A stretch of DNA of 64,000 bases from Inia geoffrensis (GCA_036417435.1 CM070899.1:5275001-5339000), one strand, 5' to 3'; shown: positions 25,518 to 38,489, counted from the first letter of the stretch. Notes: generated by a model not told the origin, from the sequence alone. Program-made: numbers and translations.

Positions 25518-28206
25518 GGTAAGACGTGGTTGTCAAAGGTAAGGCACACCCACAGCAGCGAGGAGTGGCTGTTAGCGGAAAGGGAGGCTGAAGAATTAGA
25601 AAGGGGAAGTTAAAGCCCAGCAAGTCGGCGCCAATTTATAAAGAAGTGAAAGTGTAATTGTGATAATCGTGATGATGAGACCAAGCAGTCAGGAGAAAGT
25701 CACAGTCCGTTCCCTTCACCATATCTAAGAGGGCAGGGAAACCAAATATTCGGAGAAGTTCTCTCCCCAGTCCCAGCGGTCACCAGGTGACAAAACGATG
25801 GTTTTCAGGAGACTGGCCCTCAGGGACCTGGAAACCTCAACCTGGCCTAGGCAGCCTGCCTGAGGGCTCTTGGGGGCTGAGCTTCCCCAGGACCCGGCTC
25901 CCCTACGACTCCAAGACGGTGGAGGAGACACGTACAGATGGTCACAACCTTAGCAACAATTCTGGATACGTGCACACACAAACCTGTCCGCACATATTCC
26001 CTCACCTCACGTTACATGAATCCCTACGTACATTTGACGGCTGTCCAGCTAACGACTTCGCGTGCCAGCGCTCTCAGACCCGCTCCAAAGGCCTACGCTG
26101 TTCCGTCTCAATCCTTCTGCTGGCCCCTCAGCTCTGCCTGAGGGCGCAGGAGTCTGGGGTACACTGGACGCCAGCCATCCACGCCCGGTGCTGAGGCTCA
26201 TTCTGTGGACACGTGTCCTGGGAGTGAATTATGTGGGTTCTGTTGTACAATTGTGCTACATCTTTTTTCTCATAATTCATTATTCATTCAACAAATAATT
26301 AAGGGGAAATCAGTGATGAGCCGAGCAGGCATGGGCTTCCCCTGAAGACAGCCATATCATACTGGCGGGGAGAAAAAAGAAAAAAAAAAAAAAACAAACA
26401 CAGCACTATGCTTTGCCTTCTCTGAGCTCTGGAGCCTGAAACCATGTATCTTCTACGAGGATATTAGGAGGAGTTGCCGCTCCCCTAGCTGAGTCTTTGG
26501 GGCCCTGTCCTCATGAAGCCGAAGGTAGGAATCAGAGTAAACTACACAGAATTAGACAGACCTTGGTTCAGATCAAGTCAGAATCCAACACCAATATAAA
26601 TTAATTACTAATCAAGTTCTGGGCTAAGTTGTGTCACTTACTGCTACTCACGCACTTAGGCGCTCACGGTGACAGTGGGCAAGTAGGTGTGTGCTCTGAA
26701 TGCTGGCTCAGGAGCTGGGAGAGATCCTGAGACGTGGCACACAGTGTTAGGTAACAAAGCACAGACTCGACTAAGTCAGAGGGATCTGAGCCAAAATCCC
26801 AGGCGTAGCGCTTACTGGCACGTGACACAGAAGCCCTTGAGATGCCTCTGGGGGAGCAAACCAGGAAGGAACCGTGTGGTAGAGTCCCTGTGTGAAGGCC
26901 GTGGAGTGCCGCCCTTCTGATCACCTTCAAACGAGCCTGTTCTGGAGCAGAGCTGACCAGTGGTCCCAGCTGCTGCCCTCTGGACGCCCACCACGTCTGC
27001 ACAGAGGCCACATTCTCTGGGCCACTCTCCGCCAATGACAATGGTGGCAGGGATGGCTGGCCCACGCAGGGCTCCTCCCCAGGGGAAACCTCATCAGCCA
27101 GGCCCAAATTTTCTCACAACTGTGCTGTGGGCTGAGATGCTTCCTCCTCAGTCCTTCTCGCCCCTTCTCCTCCTGCAGACGTCAGACCTGCATCTGGGCC
27201 TGAGGGTCTCTGGGCCTCTCCGCTCCCTCCATCCTTCACTGACCTTCTGATAAATCTCTGGTCTCTAACCGTCCTGGGGGTCTTGGTGTCTGCTTTTGGA
27301 AGACCCAAAGTAACACAGCCTGCACGGTGCAGGCTCCCCGAGGGCAGGGGCACAGCGGTCTCATTCTCCACTATCTCCAGAACCCGGCAGAGAGCAGGGG
27401 CCTGATGACTGCTCCCTGTGAAGAAAGCTCTGGAGAGGACCTAGCCCCTCTCCTGTTCAACACAGCATGCCTCCTAAAGCAGCCCGAAGAGCACGCCGAG
27501 CCTCTGAATGGAACTGCTGGCAATGGGGAACTCTGCCCTCCAAAGCAGCCTGTTTGTTGTGAAATGGTTTGAGCTGTCCTTGTTCTGAGGGTCAGCCCAC
27601 TCCCTGCCCTCCAGAGGTACAAAGGGGCTCTGGACAGCTCTGCCAGTCTAGTGGACAACTGAAGGAACACCTTGGCTCTGCCATCCACCATTCACACAAC
27701 ACAGCTACAGGCCCCTGTGCCACCTCAGTGAGTCCCCACCTGTCACATGTTCTCTTAGGATCTGGGTATGATACTCTTGCCTTCGTCTGACAGGCACAGA
27801 TGCCAGTGAGTCAAAAAACATTTAGTGATGCAGAGATGCATATGACAGTCTCTGCTCACAGCTACTCAGGAAATAAGACCAATAATTACACACCTTACTC
27901 AGCCTGGAGGGACTGAGGGAACAGGGGAGACTTTCTGAAGAAACCGCGGTGTGGGTTTAAAGCCGAAGAGCTCTCAACCCCAGGCGGGTTCAGGAAGGGG
28001 ATGTGGGATTCTGGGCGGGGGCGGCCAGCAGCCAGCGAGGCAAGGACAGCGCACTGCGTGCAGAGCCTACCTGGGGCACCACATACACCTCTCGGGGCTG
28101 TTCAACGGACATGATACAGCAACGGGCCCACCACCGTGCTTGCCCCTGCTGGGTACTTCAACATCAACCACTGTGCTTTTAAATTGCAATCATAGCCACA
28201 GGCTCC

Positions 28207-28211
<5 letters not shown>

Positions 28212-28284
<73 letters not shown>
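28212..28284. repeat. (TG)n microsatellite, about 36 units
   Basis: An uninterrupted TG/GT run of about 73 nt. Perfect runs of this length are usually length-polymorphic. Confidence 0.98.
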
Positions 28285-28287
<3 letters not shown>

Positions 28288-28469
28288 AGCAGTTTAGGTT
28301 CAAATTAAACTTGTGGCTAATCAAAAATCCCTATTTTTGTTCCCATTTGACTAGTGCTTGTCTATCTCTGCTTATTTTATTACCACTAACAAACCCTAAG
28401 TGCAAGAAAATACTTGTTTACTTAAGACTCGTCTTATTATCCCTTCGGGATTTTTGTTTTGCTTTGCAG

Positions 28470-28650
28470 GAGTCAGTATTTTATTATTTTTGCTGAGAGA
28501 TAATTGACATGTAACATTATATTAGTTTCAGGTGTATAACACAATGATTCAATACTTATATATTGCAAAATGATCATCACAGTAAGTCTAGTTAACATCC
28601 ATCACCACACTTAGTTATGAAAATTTTTTCTTGTGTTTTGTTTCAATAAA
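28470..28650 (-). mobile_element. L1 3' UTR fragment
   Basis: The blocks gataattgacatgtaacatt, atattagtttcaggtgtata and gttaacatccatcaccacac are the reverse complement of a mammalian L1MA-type 3' UTR. Confidence 0.7.
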
Positions 28651-31600
28651 CTCTTGATTCCTCTCCAGCCTAGACAGTGCCTCTGAGCGCCATATATTCA
28701 CTGTCTTCTCGACACCTCCATTGGGATGAATACGCAAACTCTATACTACATGTGTTATTTCACAGGCACCAGACACTTCATTTGTCTAAATCAGTTTTTT
28801 GAGGAAAGTTAACTTGGTAGACAAATATTAGAACGACTGAACTATTTTTTAAACACATACATGCAAAATTCCCTTTACTAAATTGAAAAGGACTATTGCT
28901 ACCCCTCCCCTCCCCCACCCCTCCCAGCCCTGGCCCTATACAACTTGAGCCAAAGCTGGTCCTCCTGAGGGCTCATCTCGGACAGGCTGCCTTCACGTGA
29001 GCAAACCACCACTGACTAGTGGGAATCAGTCCAATATGCCGTTTGGTTTGTTCCACATGGTGCTGAACTGTCAGGCTGATGGACTTTTGCCCCCTGGGAC
29101 CTAACAGGCTGCTCTGAGCTGCAGGTACAAGCAGGGTTTCTCTCCCAGGAGAAGGCTCTTTCAGAGCTAGCAGTCCAATTCCAGTCGCATTTTGGGCTTT
29201 TGTATGGGTATTTGTGGGCCCGGCAAAAAATTCAAGTCTGTAACTCCCCTCCCAGTGGCAGGTGAGACATACACTAACAAAGCTGGGACAGCTCTTTCAT
29301 CAGGACCTTAGAGGAGGAAGACGGCAACCTCTGGGCCTCAGTTTCCTCATCTGTACAAGGCTAGTCTGACCTCAGGGCCCCCCTCAGACAGCCACGTGTT
29401 CGTGCTGAGCTCTGCCCATAAGCCCAGCCCCGGGTCAGCAGTCAGTGTCTTGTCACTGAGTCAGCAGTTAACTCCTCTAGGCTATACGGCAGAGACCACT
29501 ACTGAATCCCTGTTGAAATCTCTCACTTAAAAAGAAAAAGAGCAAACACACCCCAAACTTTCTGCATGTAACTGTGAAACATACTCACAGATATTCCTGG
29601 ACTTGACATAAGAAACCACTGATGCACTTGTGGATAAAATACACGGGAAAACACAGTGAGGGTAGCCTGAAGTCCATCTCCACCTCTGCTTCTGTCTATG
29701 CCTCTGGGAAAGCGCAGCTTCCACGTCCCACCAGCTGTTGGACTCCCACCCCACCACTCCCTACATGACCGGGAATGAGGTCTCCGAACCTCTCTCGGGC
29801 TTGCGGTGACACCCCACCCTGGCCACGCTCTTTCCTGTGTGCAGTGAATGTGGAATCCTTTCCACTCTACAAATACCTTTCGGGGCTTTTCCAGGCATTT
29901 ACTACAAAAATTTGAAGGACAGAGTGTAATTTCATAAAGTAAGGGCAAAAAGGTGCAAAGCCAAAAAGGGAACAGAGAACAACTAGGGCCAACGAAGAGA
30001 GGCCCATTGGAAAACTAAGTCCAAGGTTGAGCGTGGAACCTGTACAGCACTTGGACCTGTAAGAAGAACCAGCCCCCGCAGCACTGTGCTCATCTCTGCC
30101 TCTCACCAAAGCTCTTACCTGTCTGTCCTGCTTCTCAACATGTGCATCAGCATCCGTCTGCCCCATTAGACGGTGAGCTCCTTGAAGGCAGGGGCTCTAT
30201 GGCTTTCCCCTTTGTAAATCTGGTCCCTTGTGTGCTGCAGACGCTACAAACCGTTGAATACATGACTCTCTGTGAATAAGTGCATTTATGACCCCGTGCC
30301 CATGGGAACATTCCATCTACAATCCGACTCCGTTAATCCTCAGAGAGAGTAGCTGCCGAATAAAAGCCTCGGTTACAGAGCGCCGTCAGATCACCGCGGC
30401 CTGGGATCTGAGAGTCAGGAGACCGCAATGCTGAGGGTGGGCCTACGGAGAGTGAGGTTCCCAGGAGGCCAGCTGGAGACACAGACCCGCCGCTCTGGGA
30501 AAGTGCAGGCTGCCCTCTCGGGCTCCTCTGGAGGGTCAGCCTAGGAGCGCACTCTGTCACCTGGATCACACCTCACCCTCCCTGCCAGCACGGGCTCAAC
30601 CCAATGCCCAGCTCGGTCTCTCCCTTCAGACAGAACAACTCATCACACTCCGTCCTAAAGGCTTATCTTGCCGCCCCAGCAGGACCAGGAATCCAGGTTC
30701 GCCTGGGACTGAGGCGTTTCCTGGGAGGCGGGGCAGGACACTCAGCTCTAGGACCAGGATGGTCCCAGGCAAAGCAGAGTGGGTGGTTACCCTGCTGGGA
30801 GCTTCCTCTCCCTCTCCACAGTAACTATCACGGGATTAAGTGCCTAATAAACACCCACTGAATGTGAGTTTGGCTGATGTAAGTTGATATGAGCCGGCAC
30901 CACTCCCTGCTCCCAGCTGCTACCTCTCTAGCTCTCGTTTCCTCTTCCGTCAAGCTGAGAAATATGATACCTGCCCAGACGGACCTGCAGGACAGTGGCA
31001 GGTACAGTTAGTGGCATGAAGAAAAGTTACCCAGCATCTTCTCCGTGGGGTGGGCCATCACCCTCCCAGGAGCAGGCACTCAGGAGAGTAAGTGGGCAAA
31101 GCAGGGCTCGGAGACCCGGCGTGGGAGATGCCCCGGCAGCACAGCCTGTGCCCCCAGTGGGCAAGCCTCCGCCCTGGGGCTCCCGGCAAAGGCAGGACCC
31201 AACAGCCTGCGCGCTGCCACCTGAACGCCCAGGGTGGCTCTCCAGGTCACACTCAGGAGCCCCTGACCTTAGTTTTCTCCTTGGAGGTTAAAAGAATAAG
31301 GGGTAAGGGCAGCTCCAACGTGGATACAGAAGGCGCCTCACACTGGCTTCACCTCACGTCTTACCTCATGCAGATGTGTTGTTTACTTGAGCTAGTATGT
31401 CCCTTGTTCAAGACAACCTCTCTTTCCTACATCCACAGTTTGCATCTCACCTTTCTCAGCTCAGTGCCACTGCCTTCAGGAAACACCTATCCATTCACTG
31501 CCACTGTCCTGAAGGTCTGCTGATTGTCTCTCTCCCCCTCGAGGCAGGTTTTTTGTGGTTGCTTTAAAGATGTTCATCTCTGTAGCTCCAATAACTGGGA

Positions 31601-33194
31601 CCTGCTGGATTGCTCAGTAATCATCTCTGAATACATGCTTGCTTTTGAGTGTGCCTAGCTCTGCCAGGCATCATACTTCTCAGCCTTCGAGGATTCTTTG
31701 GGGTGGGGTGGGGAGGGGGTCACGACCCACCTGAGATCGGGCCACCACTGCTTTCTCTTCCCGCATTAATTTAACAAATAAACCAAGAACACACCCCCTT
31801 CACTGAGTACTGACTACGAACCAAATTTATCCCCACGCCTGGTACTTAGAAAGCAGACCGTGTGTCGAACAGATGCCACGGTCTGCGCCATCAAGGGAAG
31901 GTACACGCGCACAGCCCATGGCACTCCAGGGGTGCAGAGCGCCCCCGGCAGAAGGGGAGCCTGGCGCGTCTGGCCCAGGGTGGGGGTGCGTGCGTCTCGG
32001 GCAGGGGGCCCGGTGTTCCTGGCCATCACCCTGGGCCTCCCGTTACTTCTCAACACGCATGCATTCCAGGGGAACCAGGAAACCCACACCAGGCGTACTG
32101 GCACCGCATCCCAATCCAGGGACCAAGGAACAGGGATGGAAACACAGCCCTGTCAGAGTCGAGAAACATTCGTAAGGAACTCTTTAGGTGGAGGAGTCAG
32201 GCCAAGTGAAGGGGGCAAGTTTACCAATGTCCCACAGCTAATATGCGGGAGGCCGGGACTAGACTGCAGACCCCTTTCTGCTACATGATAGGGCTTCTGT
32301 GCCTCCTGAATAAAGCATTTTTACCAAATGCAAGTTTCCTCTTTTTTATGTCATTTTTTTCTGAACCATTTGACAGTTCCAGATATCATGATACATCAAT
32401 CCTAAGGTTTTTACATTTCCTTAAAATAAGGACGTTCTAATATATAACTTAAACACCATTATTACATCTAAGAAAATTAGTAATTTACTAATAGATCCAA
32501 TACAGAGCCCATATTAAAAGTTACCCAAGTTTCTCCAAAATGTTTTGGTTTTTTATAGATCTAGGATCCGCTCATGCATTACATTTGGTTGTGTTTACTC
32601 TCTTTTAAGCTAGAATGTTAGGCCATATTTTTTTTCCTGTTTTTCACTGATATTGATTTTTGTGTGTGGGAAGAGATCAGGCCAATTGTGTTGGAGGCTG
32701 CCCCCATCCTGGATTGTTTCCTCGTGACTAAATTCAGGGTAAATAGGAAGAATACAACGCAGGTGGTAGTGGGGATTTATTCCACCACATCACATCGGGG
32801 AGCACACTCAGGCGCCTTGTCTTGGAGAGGCAAGCTTGTCTACAGGAGCAGACGCCAGATCTCTCCAATGGAAAGGTAACTTTCTTCTTGGTAATGAGTA
32901 AATCCCCTATAGGGTGACCTTTTTTCCTCTTAGTGGAAACAGGCCTGCAACAGGTTTGGTGTTTTCATCTAAACTTAAAATGTTTATTCTGAAACAGTTC
33001 ATGCCTGTGAGAAGTAGGTTCCCATGATCCCACCACTCAGGCCAGGAAATGTGATGTCATCCCAGAAAGCTGTTTAGCTGGAGAGGCCCCTGCATCCCAG
33101 TGCCCTCCTCTCGACCAGTGGGAGCCGCCATCCTGAACCGGGTGCTTACCAATTCTGTGCATGTCTTTCATAGTACAGTCACATAATTTTACAG

Positions 33195-34402
33195 AGGTGG
33201 TTCTCAAACTTTTTTGGTCTCAGGACCCCTGTACGCCCGTATAAATTATTGAAGATGGCAGCTAATTATTAAAGAAATGCAAATCAAAACTACAATGAGG
33301 TACCACCTTATACCAGTCAGAATGGGCATCATTAAAACGTCTACAAATAACAAATGCTGGGGAGGGTGTGGAGTAAAGGGAACCCTCCTACACTGCTGGC
33401 GGGAATGTAAATTGGTGCAGCCACCATGGAAAACAGTATGGAGGTTCCTCAAAAAACTAAAAATAGAATTACCATATGATCCTGCAATCCCACTCCTGGG
33501 CATATAACTGGACAAAACTATAATTTGAAAAGAAACACGCACCCCTATGTTCACAGCAGCACTGTTTACAATAGCCAAGACATGGAAGCAACCTAAATGT
33601 CCATCAACAGATGAATGGATAAAGAAGATGCGGTACCTATGTACATACAATGGAATATTACTCAGCCATAAAAAGAATGAAACAATGCCATCTGCAGCAA
33701 CATAGATGGACCTAGAGATTATCCTACTAAGTGAAGTAAGTCAGAAAGAGAAAGACAAATACCATATGATATCACTTACACGTGGAATCTAAAATATGAC
33801 ACAAATGAACTTATCCACAAAACAGAAACAGACTCACAGACACAGAGAACAGACTTGTGGTTGCCAAAGTGGGTGGGGGTGATGGAAGGGTGGAGTGGGA
33901 GTTTGGGATTAGCAGATGCAAACTAGTAATGTATAGGATGGATAAACGACAAGGTCCTAGTGTATAGCACAGGGACCTATATTCAATATCCTGTGATAAA
34001 CCATAATTGAGAAGAATATGAAAAAGAATGTATATACATGTATAACTGAATCCCTTTGCTGTACAGTAGAAATTAACACATTGCAAATCAACTATACTTC
34101 AATAAAATAAATTTTTAAAAATTATTGAGGGTGCCGAAAAGCTTCTGTTTACGGAGATTAATAAGTCTATCTGTATTTACCATATTTGAAATTAAAACTA
34201 AGAATTTTTAAAAACACGGGTATACACTTCCTTGGCTGTCACCGTGACAATGTCAACACATGTCATGTGGCCTCTGGAAAATTCCACTTTGCACTCATGA
34301 GAGTGAAAAAGGCAAATAATGTCTCAGTATTATTACAAATACAGTTTTGACTCACAGACCCCTAAAAGGGTAGGTCTTCTGATCACATTTTGAGAACTGC
34401 TG
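33195..34402. mobile_element. hAT-like DNA transposon relic split by an L1
   Basis: The left edge ggttctcaaact followed by ggtctcaggacccctg pairs with the right edge cacattttgagaactgctg as an imperfect terminal inverted repeat. The interior (ccatatttgaaattaaaact, cacagacccctaaaagggta) matches a non-autonomous hAT-type repeat as I remember it. An L1 inserted at 33255. The outside sequences ttttacag and cattacag may be a worn 8-bp duplication. Confidence 0.55.
33255..34116 (+). mobile_element. 5'-truncated L1 inserted in a hAT-like relic
   Basis: The sense L1 runs from aaagaaatgcaaatcaaaac through the ORF2 C-terminus to a 3' UTR ending tatacttcaataaaataaat. Duplications taaattattgaag on the left and aaaattattgagg on the right flank it. 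It is close to the copies at 20222 and 48005. Confidence 0.9.
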
Positions 34403-34617
34403 CATTACAGTAATGAAAACAATAAATGAGATCTGCACAGAATAACACGCATAATCTCAAATGGTAACTAAGCCCCTTTTTTGTGAGTGTCAGAATTAAA
34501 GAAAGGCTTTGGGTAAGTGAAGAACAAATTTGGTACCAAACCCAAATATCTTTTCTTCTACCCAAGTTGGTTGGGAGAGCCAGACTGCCACGTCACGTGC
34601 GGTCAAGGCTGTTTGCC

Positions 34618-34830
34618 AGGGCTTCCCTGGTGGCGCAGTGGCTGAGAGTCCGCCTGCCGATGCAGGGGACACGGGTTCGTGCCCTGGTCCGAGAGGATCC
34701 CACATGCCGCAGAGCGGCTGGGCCCGTGAGCCAGGGCCGCTGAGCCTGCGCGTCCGGAGCCTGTGTTCCGCAACGGGAGAGGCCACAGCAGTGAGAGGCC
34801 TGCGTACGGCAAAAAAAAAAAAAAAAAAGA
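34618..34830 (+). repeat. CHR-type SINE, short form
   Basis: This short consensus element with an 18-A tail is flanked by caaggctgtttgcc and aaagactgtttgcc. The pol III B box (ggttcgtgcc) is intact. Confidence 0.93.
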
Positions 34831-35589
34831 AAAGACTGTTTGCCTTTTCTCTGCTCTGATGCCAGTGTTCCGGATGCCTGGACAGCTGGCTCCACTTCTC
34901 TGTGAAGTCTAGTGGAATCTGGAACAAACACTCCAACCAACTGTTGAGAGGGCCTGACATCCTTAGACTGAACCTGTCTCAACCCTTTCCCACACTTTCT
35001 TTCGAGGCCACCGACGCAGCCCTTCCCTTGGGGAGCCATCTGACAGGCCATGTGGACACGAGAACTGCTCCAACTTCAAACGTATTTAAATTCCACTCTA
35101 TGCCTGTGTCCCCAGAGCCTGTGCCTCTGATCACTTGTGGGAGTGGGACAGGTTTCAACACGGCCTCGGAACAGCTGTAGAGATCTGGCTGGGCCAAGGA
35201 TTGGGGCTGTACGCGCAACTCCGAGGGTAAATTAATCAATCGCCTGGGAATGAGACCTGGCTGAGCCTCGGCTGACACCCCTGATTATCGGCAGGGCGGC
35301 TCGGCTCAGATTCGCATCAGAATGAGTGTGTGCCATCCCCTGGCCACGGGGGCAGACGCAGACCTTGCCCATGAACAGCTCTAGGCTGCGAGGGGAGGTG
35401 GTGAATGAACAGTTGACTGATGGAGAGAAGCGTGGGCGCCACAGGAGGGCTGAGGAGGTCTCCCGTCTCCCGTGGTATTAACGGTGGAAAATCGGAGACT
35501 ACAAAGAGAGACAGAGATTAGGAGCCTTGATTCTAACTCTGACTCATTCTGGGCAAGTTCCTTCAAGAGGCTACAGCTAAGCTTAGCCT

Positions 35590-35815
35590 TTGAAAACACA
35601 AGAGACCTGGCTTCAAAGCCCAACTCTGCCAAGTGATACCAGTGTGACCTGGAGCAAGCAAGCTAACTTTACTGACCCCTGTTCTACCAGTGAGGTGGGA
35701 ACAGCAACGTAACGCCTCCGAGGATGAGGGTTACGTACAACACATGTCGAATCATATCAAGATAATTAGCACAGTGCTTGGCATGTTAACACTCAGAAAA
35801 GGGTACTGCTGCTAC
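35590..35815 (+). repeat. MIR SINE
   Basis: The sense MIR order is seen: cccaactctgccaagtgata, gtgtgacctggagcaagc, then agcacagtgcttggcatg. Confidence 0.6.
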
Positions 35816-36704
35816 TTTTCTCCTTTAAGGGTTCAGGTGTCAAAGTCTAGACTAGCTCTCAACCACCTCCTGCCCCAGGAAGCCCAGGGAACACAACACA
35901 CTCCCATGAGAAGAACTTAAGAGTCGTTATGGGAGCGTTTCTCCACTGCAGACACATTGGATTCTTCGAATAGAAGACGACAGCGAAGTTTCAAGACGTC
36001 TTCAAATGACTGGGCTACACATCCCGGGACAGCAAACGCACAGCATGATCTCTGAGGGCTCAATTGGTTGTGACCGTCCGGGACTCACACTCGCCTGTGA
36101 GGACAAGACGCCAAAGGAAACACCAGCTGCCCTTAGAGACGGTCTTCCAAACCCTGTAGCAGAGGCAAGGGTGTGGGCTGGGGGGCACGGTGGGGTGGCC
36201 AGGCCGTGGGACTTCTTCCACATTTGCTTATTCAAGCTCTGAAGGGCTGTGGAATAAGTGGTGACTGCTGTGCCCAGGCAGCTGACTACCGACTGGTCGC
36301 ACAGGGAGCCCTGGCTCCATCACGAGCTGAGAACACACGAAACATCCGCTCTCCTGGCTGCTTCTCCAACAGGCCACACTGCGGAGCTCCGCTGGCAGCT
36401 TTGGTGGCCCAGCCATCTCCAGCATCGTAACGGAAGTAGTTAATTAATTCCAGCAAGTTAATAAATGTGTATTGCTGGGCACTGTTTTAGGCACTGAGGA
36501 TACACTAGTCAGCAAAACACAAAAATCCCTCCACTTTTGAACTTACATCCTTGTGGGGTGGAGACAGATGACAAACAAATTAAAAAGTCATGTAATGTGT
36601 CAGAAGGTGACAAGTGCATTAGAAAACCAACCAAGCAAGCACAGTAAGGACAAGAAGGAGACGAGGGAAGGGGCTGGAATTACACGGCTGCACCAGGAAG
36701 GGTC

Positions 36705-36805
36705 AGACGCATCACTGACGCGCGCGGTCCTCCCGCTGCTGTGGCGCGCTGAGTTCCCGCGTCGTGCAGCCTCGTTCAGCCAACACTCCCTGGGAAGCCG
36801 TCCTG
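36705..36805. other. CpG-dense patch inside EVL intron 1
   Basis: About fourteen CpG dinucleotides fall in roughly 100 bp, including gacgcgcgcggtcc, ggcgcgctg and cccgcgtcgtg. It overlaps no SINE that I can recognise. Methylated repeats normally lose CpGs, so this could be an unmethylated regulatory site, or simply the source of unrelated GC-rich sequence. Confidence 0.5.
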
Positions 36806-36979
36806 CACCGGCTTAACCCCCACTGACCCAGCCAGTACGCAGGCTTGCACCCAGCCTTCCCCGTGTCCACCCAAGTTGGGTTTGATTCACTTCCCTCCTT
36901 CACACCACCCTGAATCCAGCGGGCAGTCCCAGAGGCTACACCTCCACAGCACCTCCTGAATCCGGCCACTCTCCCGCTA

Positions 36980-38060
36980 TGCCACTGGCTCCATCACTGG
37001 TCCCAACCGTGGCCTGTCACCTGTGTGACTGCAGCAGCCTCCCCAACGCCTTTCTGCCTCCATTCTTGTCGCGCTACAGACCCTTATCCACTCAGTGACC
37101 AGAGTGACTTTTCTTGAAGCTCTATCGGGTGACTTTCCCCTTGCGTAAACCCCTCCAAAGGCTTCTCGTGACACGACAAACACAGCCTGGACTCCTTCCG
37201 GGCTCCCGGGCTCTGTGTGATGAGGCCTGGCTGCCCCTCCGCCCCACCTCCCTTCACTCTCCCCTTATGTCGCTTCAGCCTCCCCATTCTTTTCCTGACC
37301 TTTGGACGCACCAAGCCATTCTCGTCTCAGGGTCTTTCCCCTCGCTGTCCCTCCCCGTGTGGCCCCTCCTCATGTGTTCATGCTCAGGTTTGGCGTGGCT
37401 GCCTCGTGCCCTCGCCCAGGTCTGGGGGTGAAGGCTGCAGTGGGCGTGAGCAGGGCCCCGCCTCTGCCATCACTCTAGCTGGGCTTTCCGCTTCTCCACG
37501 ATTTTTCGACCGTGCGCCCGCTTCCTACTGCCCCTAGTGCAGTCGAAGGGCATCTGTCCTGTTCCCTCTGTCTCCCTGGCACCGAGAGCAGCCCCTTTTA
37601 AAACTCATCCCTGGGACTTCCCTGGTGATCCAGTGGGTAAGACTCTGCACTCCCAATGCAGGGGGCCTGGGTTCGATCCCTGGTCAGGAACTGGATCCCG
37701 CATGCATGCCACAACTAAGAGTTCGCATGCTGCAACTAAGAGCCGGCATGCTGCAACTAAAAAGGTCCCACATGGCACAACGAAGATCCCTCATGCTGCA
37801 ATTAAGACCCAGAGCAGCCAAAAAATAAATAAATAATAATAAAAAAATATAACTCACCCCTATCCTTCGAGTCTACCTGAGACCCCACTTTCTCCCTGAA
37901 ATACCTTCTGGCAGCCCCCGACTTCTCAACTCCTGCTGCACCTCCTGTCTATACTCACCATGGTCTACACTGCACCGGACTAAGGACCTGTGATCCCTTC
38001 ATTCCTGAGAACGCCGTCTTCCCACTCGACCAGCTCAGGGGCAGGAGTGCAGAGCGTCTG
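36980..38060 (+). mobile_element. L2 LINE 3' region, split by a SINE
   Basis: L2-like blocks include actgcagcagcctccccaac, accagagtgacttttcttga and cctccaaaggcttctcgtga. After the SINE come tgaaataccttctggcagcc and the ctcaggggcaggagtgcaga end. It is old and non-coding. Confidence 0.6.
37613..37849 (+). repeat. CHR-related SINE of a third subtype
   Basis: It begins gggacttccctggtgatcca, has the B box ggttcgatccc, and carries repeated catgctgcaactaa modules before a (TAAA)n-like tail. Flanks aactcatccct and aactcacccct suggest a duplication. It differs from the long and short CHR forms elsewhere in the window. Confidence 0.8.
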
Positions 38061-38074
38061 CATCAGGAGACCCG

Positions 38075-38260
38075 CTTCAGCCTGGGTTTCTCACTTCCTG
38101 GGCAACTTACTCCCTGCTTCTCTACCGTGGTTCCTTCCGCTATGAAGTGGGAACAATAAAAGCAATACTTGCCACCTTCAGGATCACCGTAGGCATTAAA
38201 TGAAATCATGCCAGAGAGAGTGTGCTGTACGCTGGCACATGCTCAACAGAACTCCCCGGT
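38075..38260 (+). repeat. MIR relic
   Basis: A ctcacttcctgggcaactta block, a gaagtgggaacaataaaagc block and a ggcattaaatgaaatcatgc block give the sense MIR order. Confidence 0.55.
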
Positions 38261-38489
38261 CCCAGCCCAGGGTTAAGTGCTCAGAAAATGTTCCTTGACT
38301 GATGGATGGCCGGAACTGGGACTGACCCGTTTTCATGATGGGAAGGCCTTTTCCATCCCCACCACAGGAACCACGGTGACCTAGGAATCCAGCGATCACA
38401 CCTCTGTTAATGTCAGCATGTGGAAAGCAAACCATCTACGGCTCTCACAGCTGCTGTGCGTGCGGTCCCACTGGCACCGTGAGCGCAGG

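Noticed and set aside
31860..32288. Overlapping 100-142 codon frames on both strands
   Set aside because: They have GC-rich, stop-poor composition with no recognisable domain, splice structure or homology.
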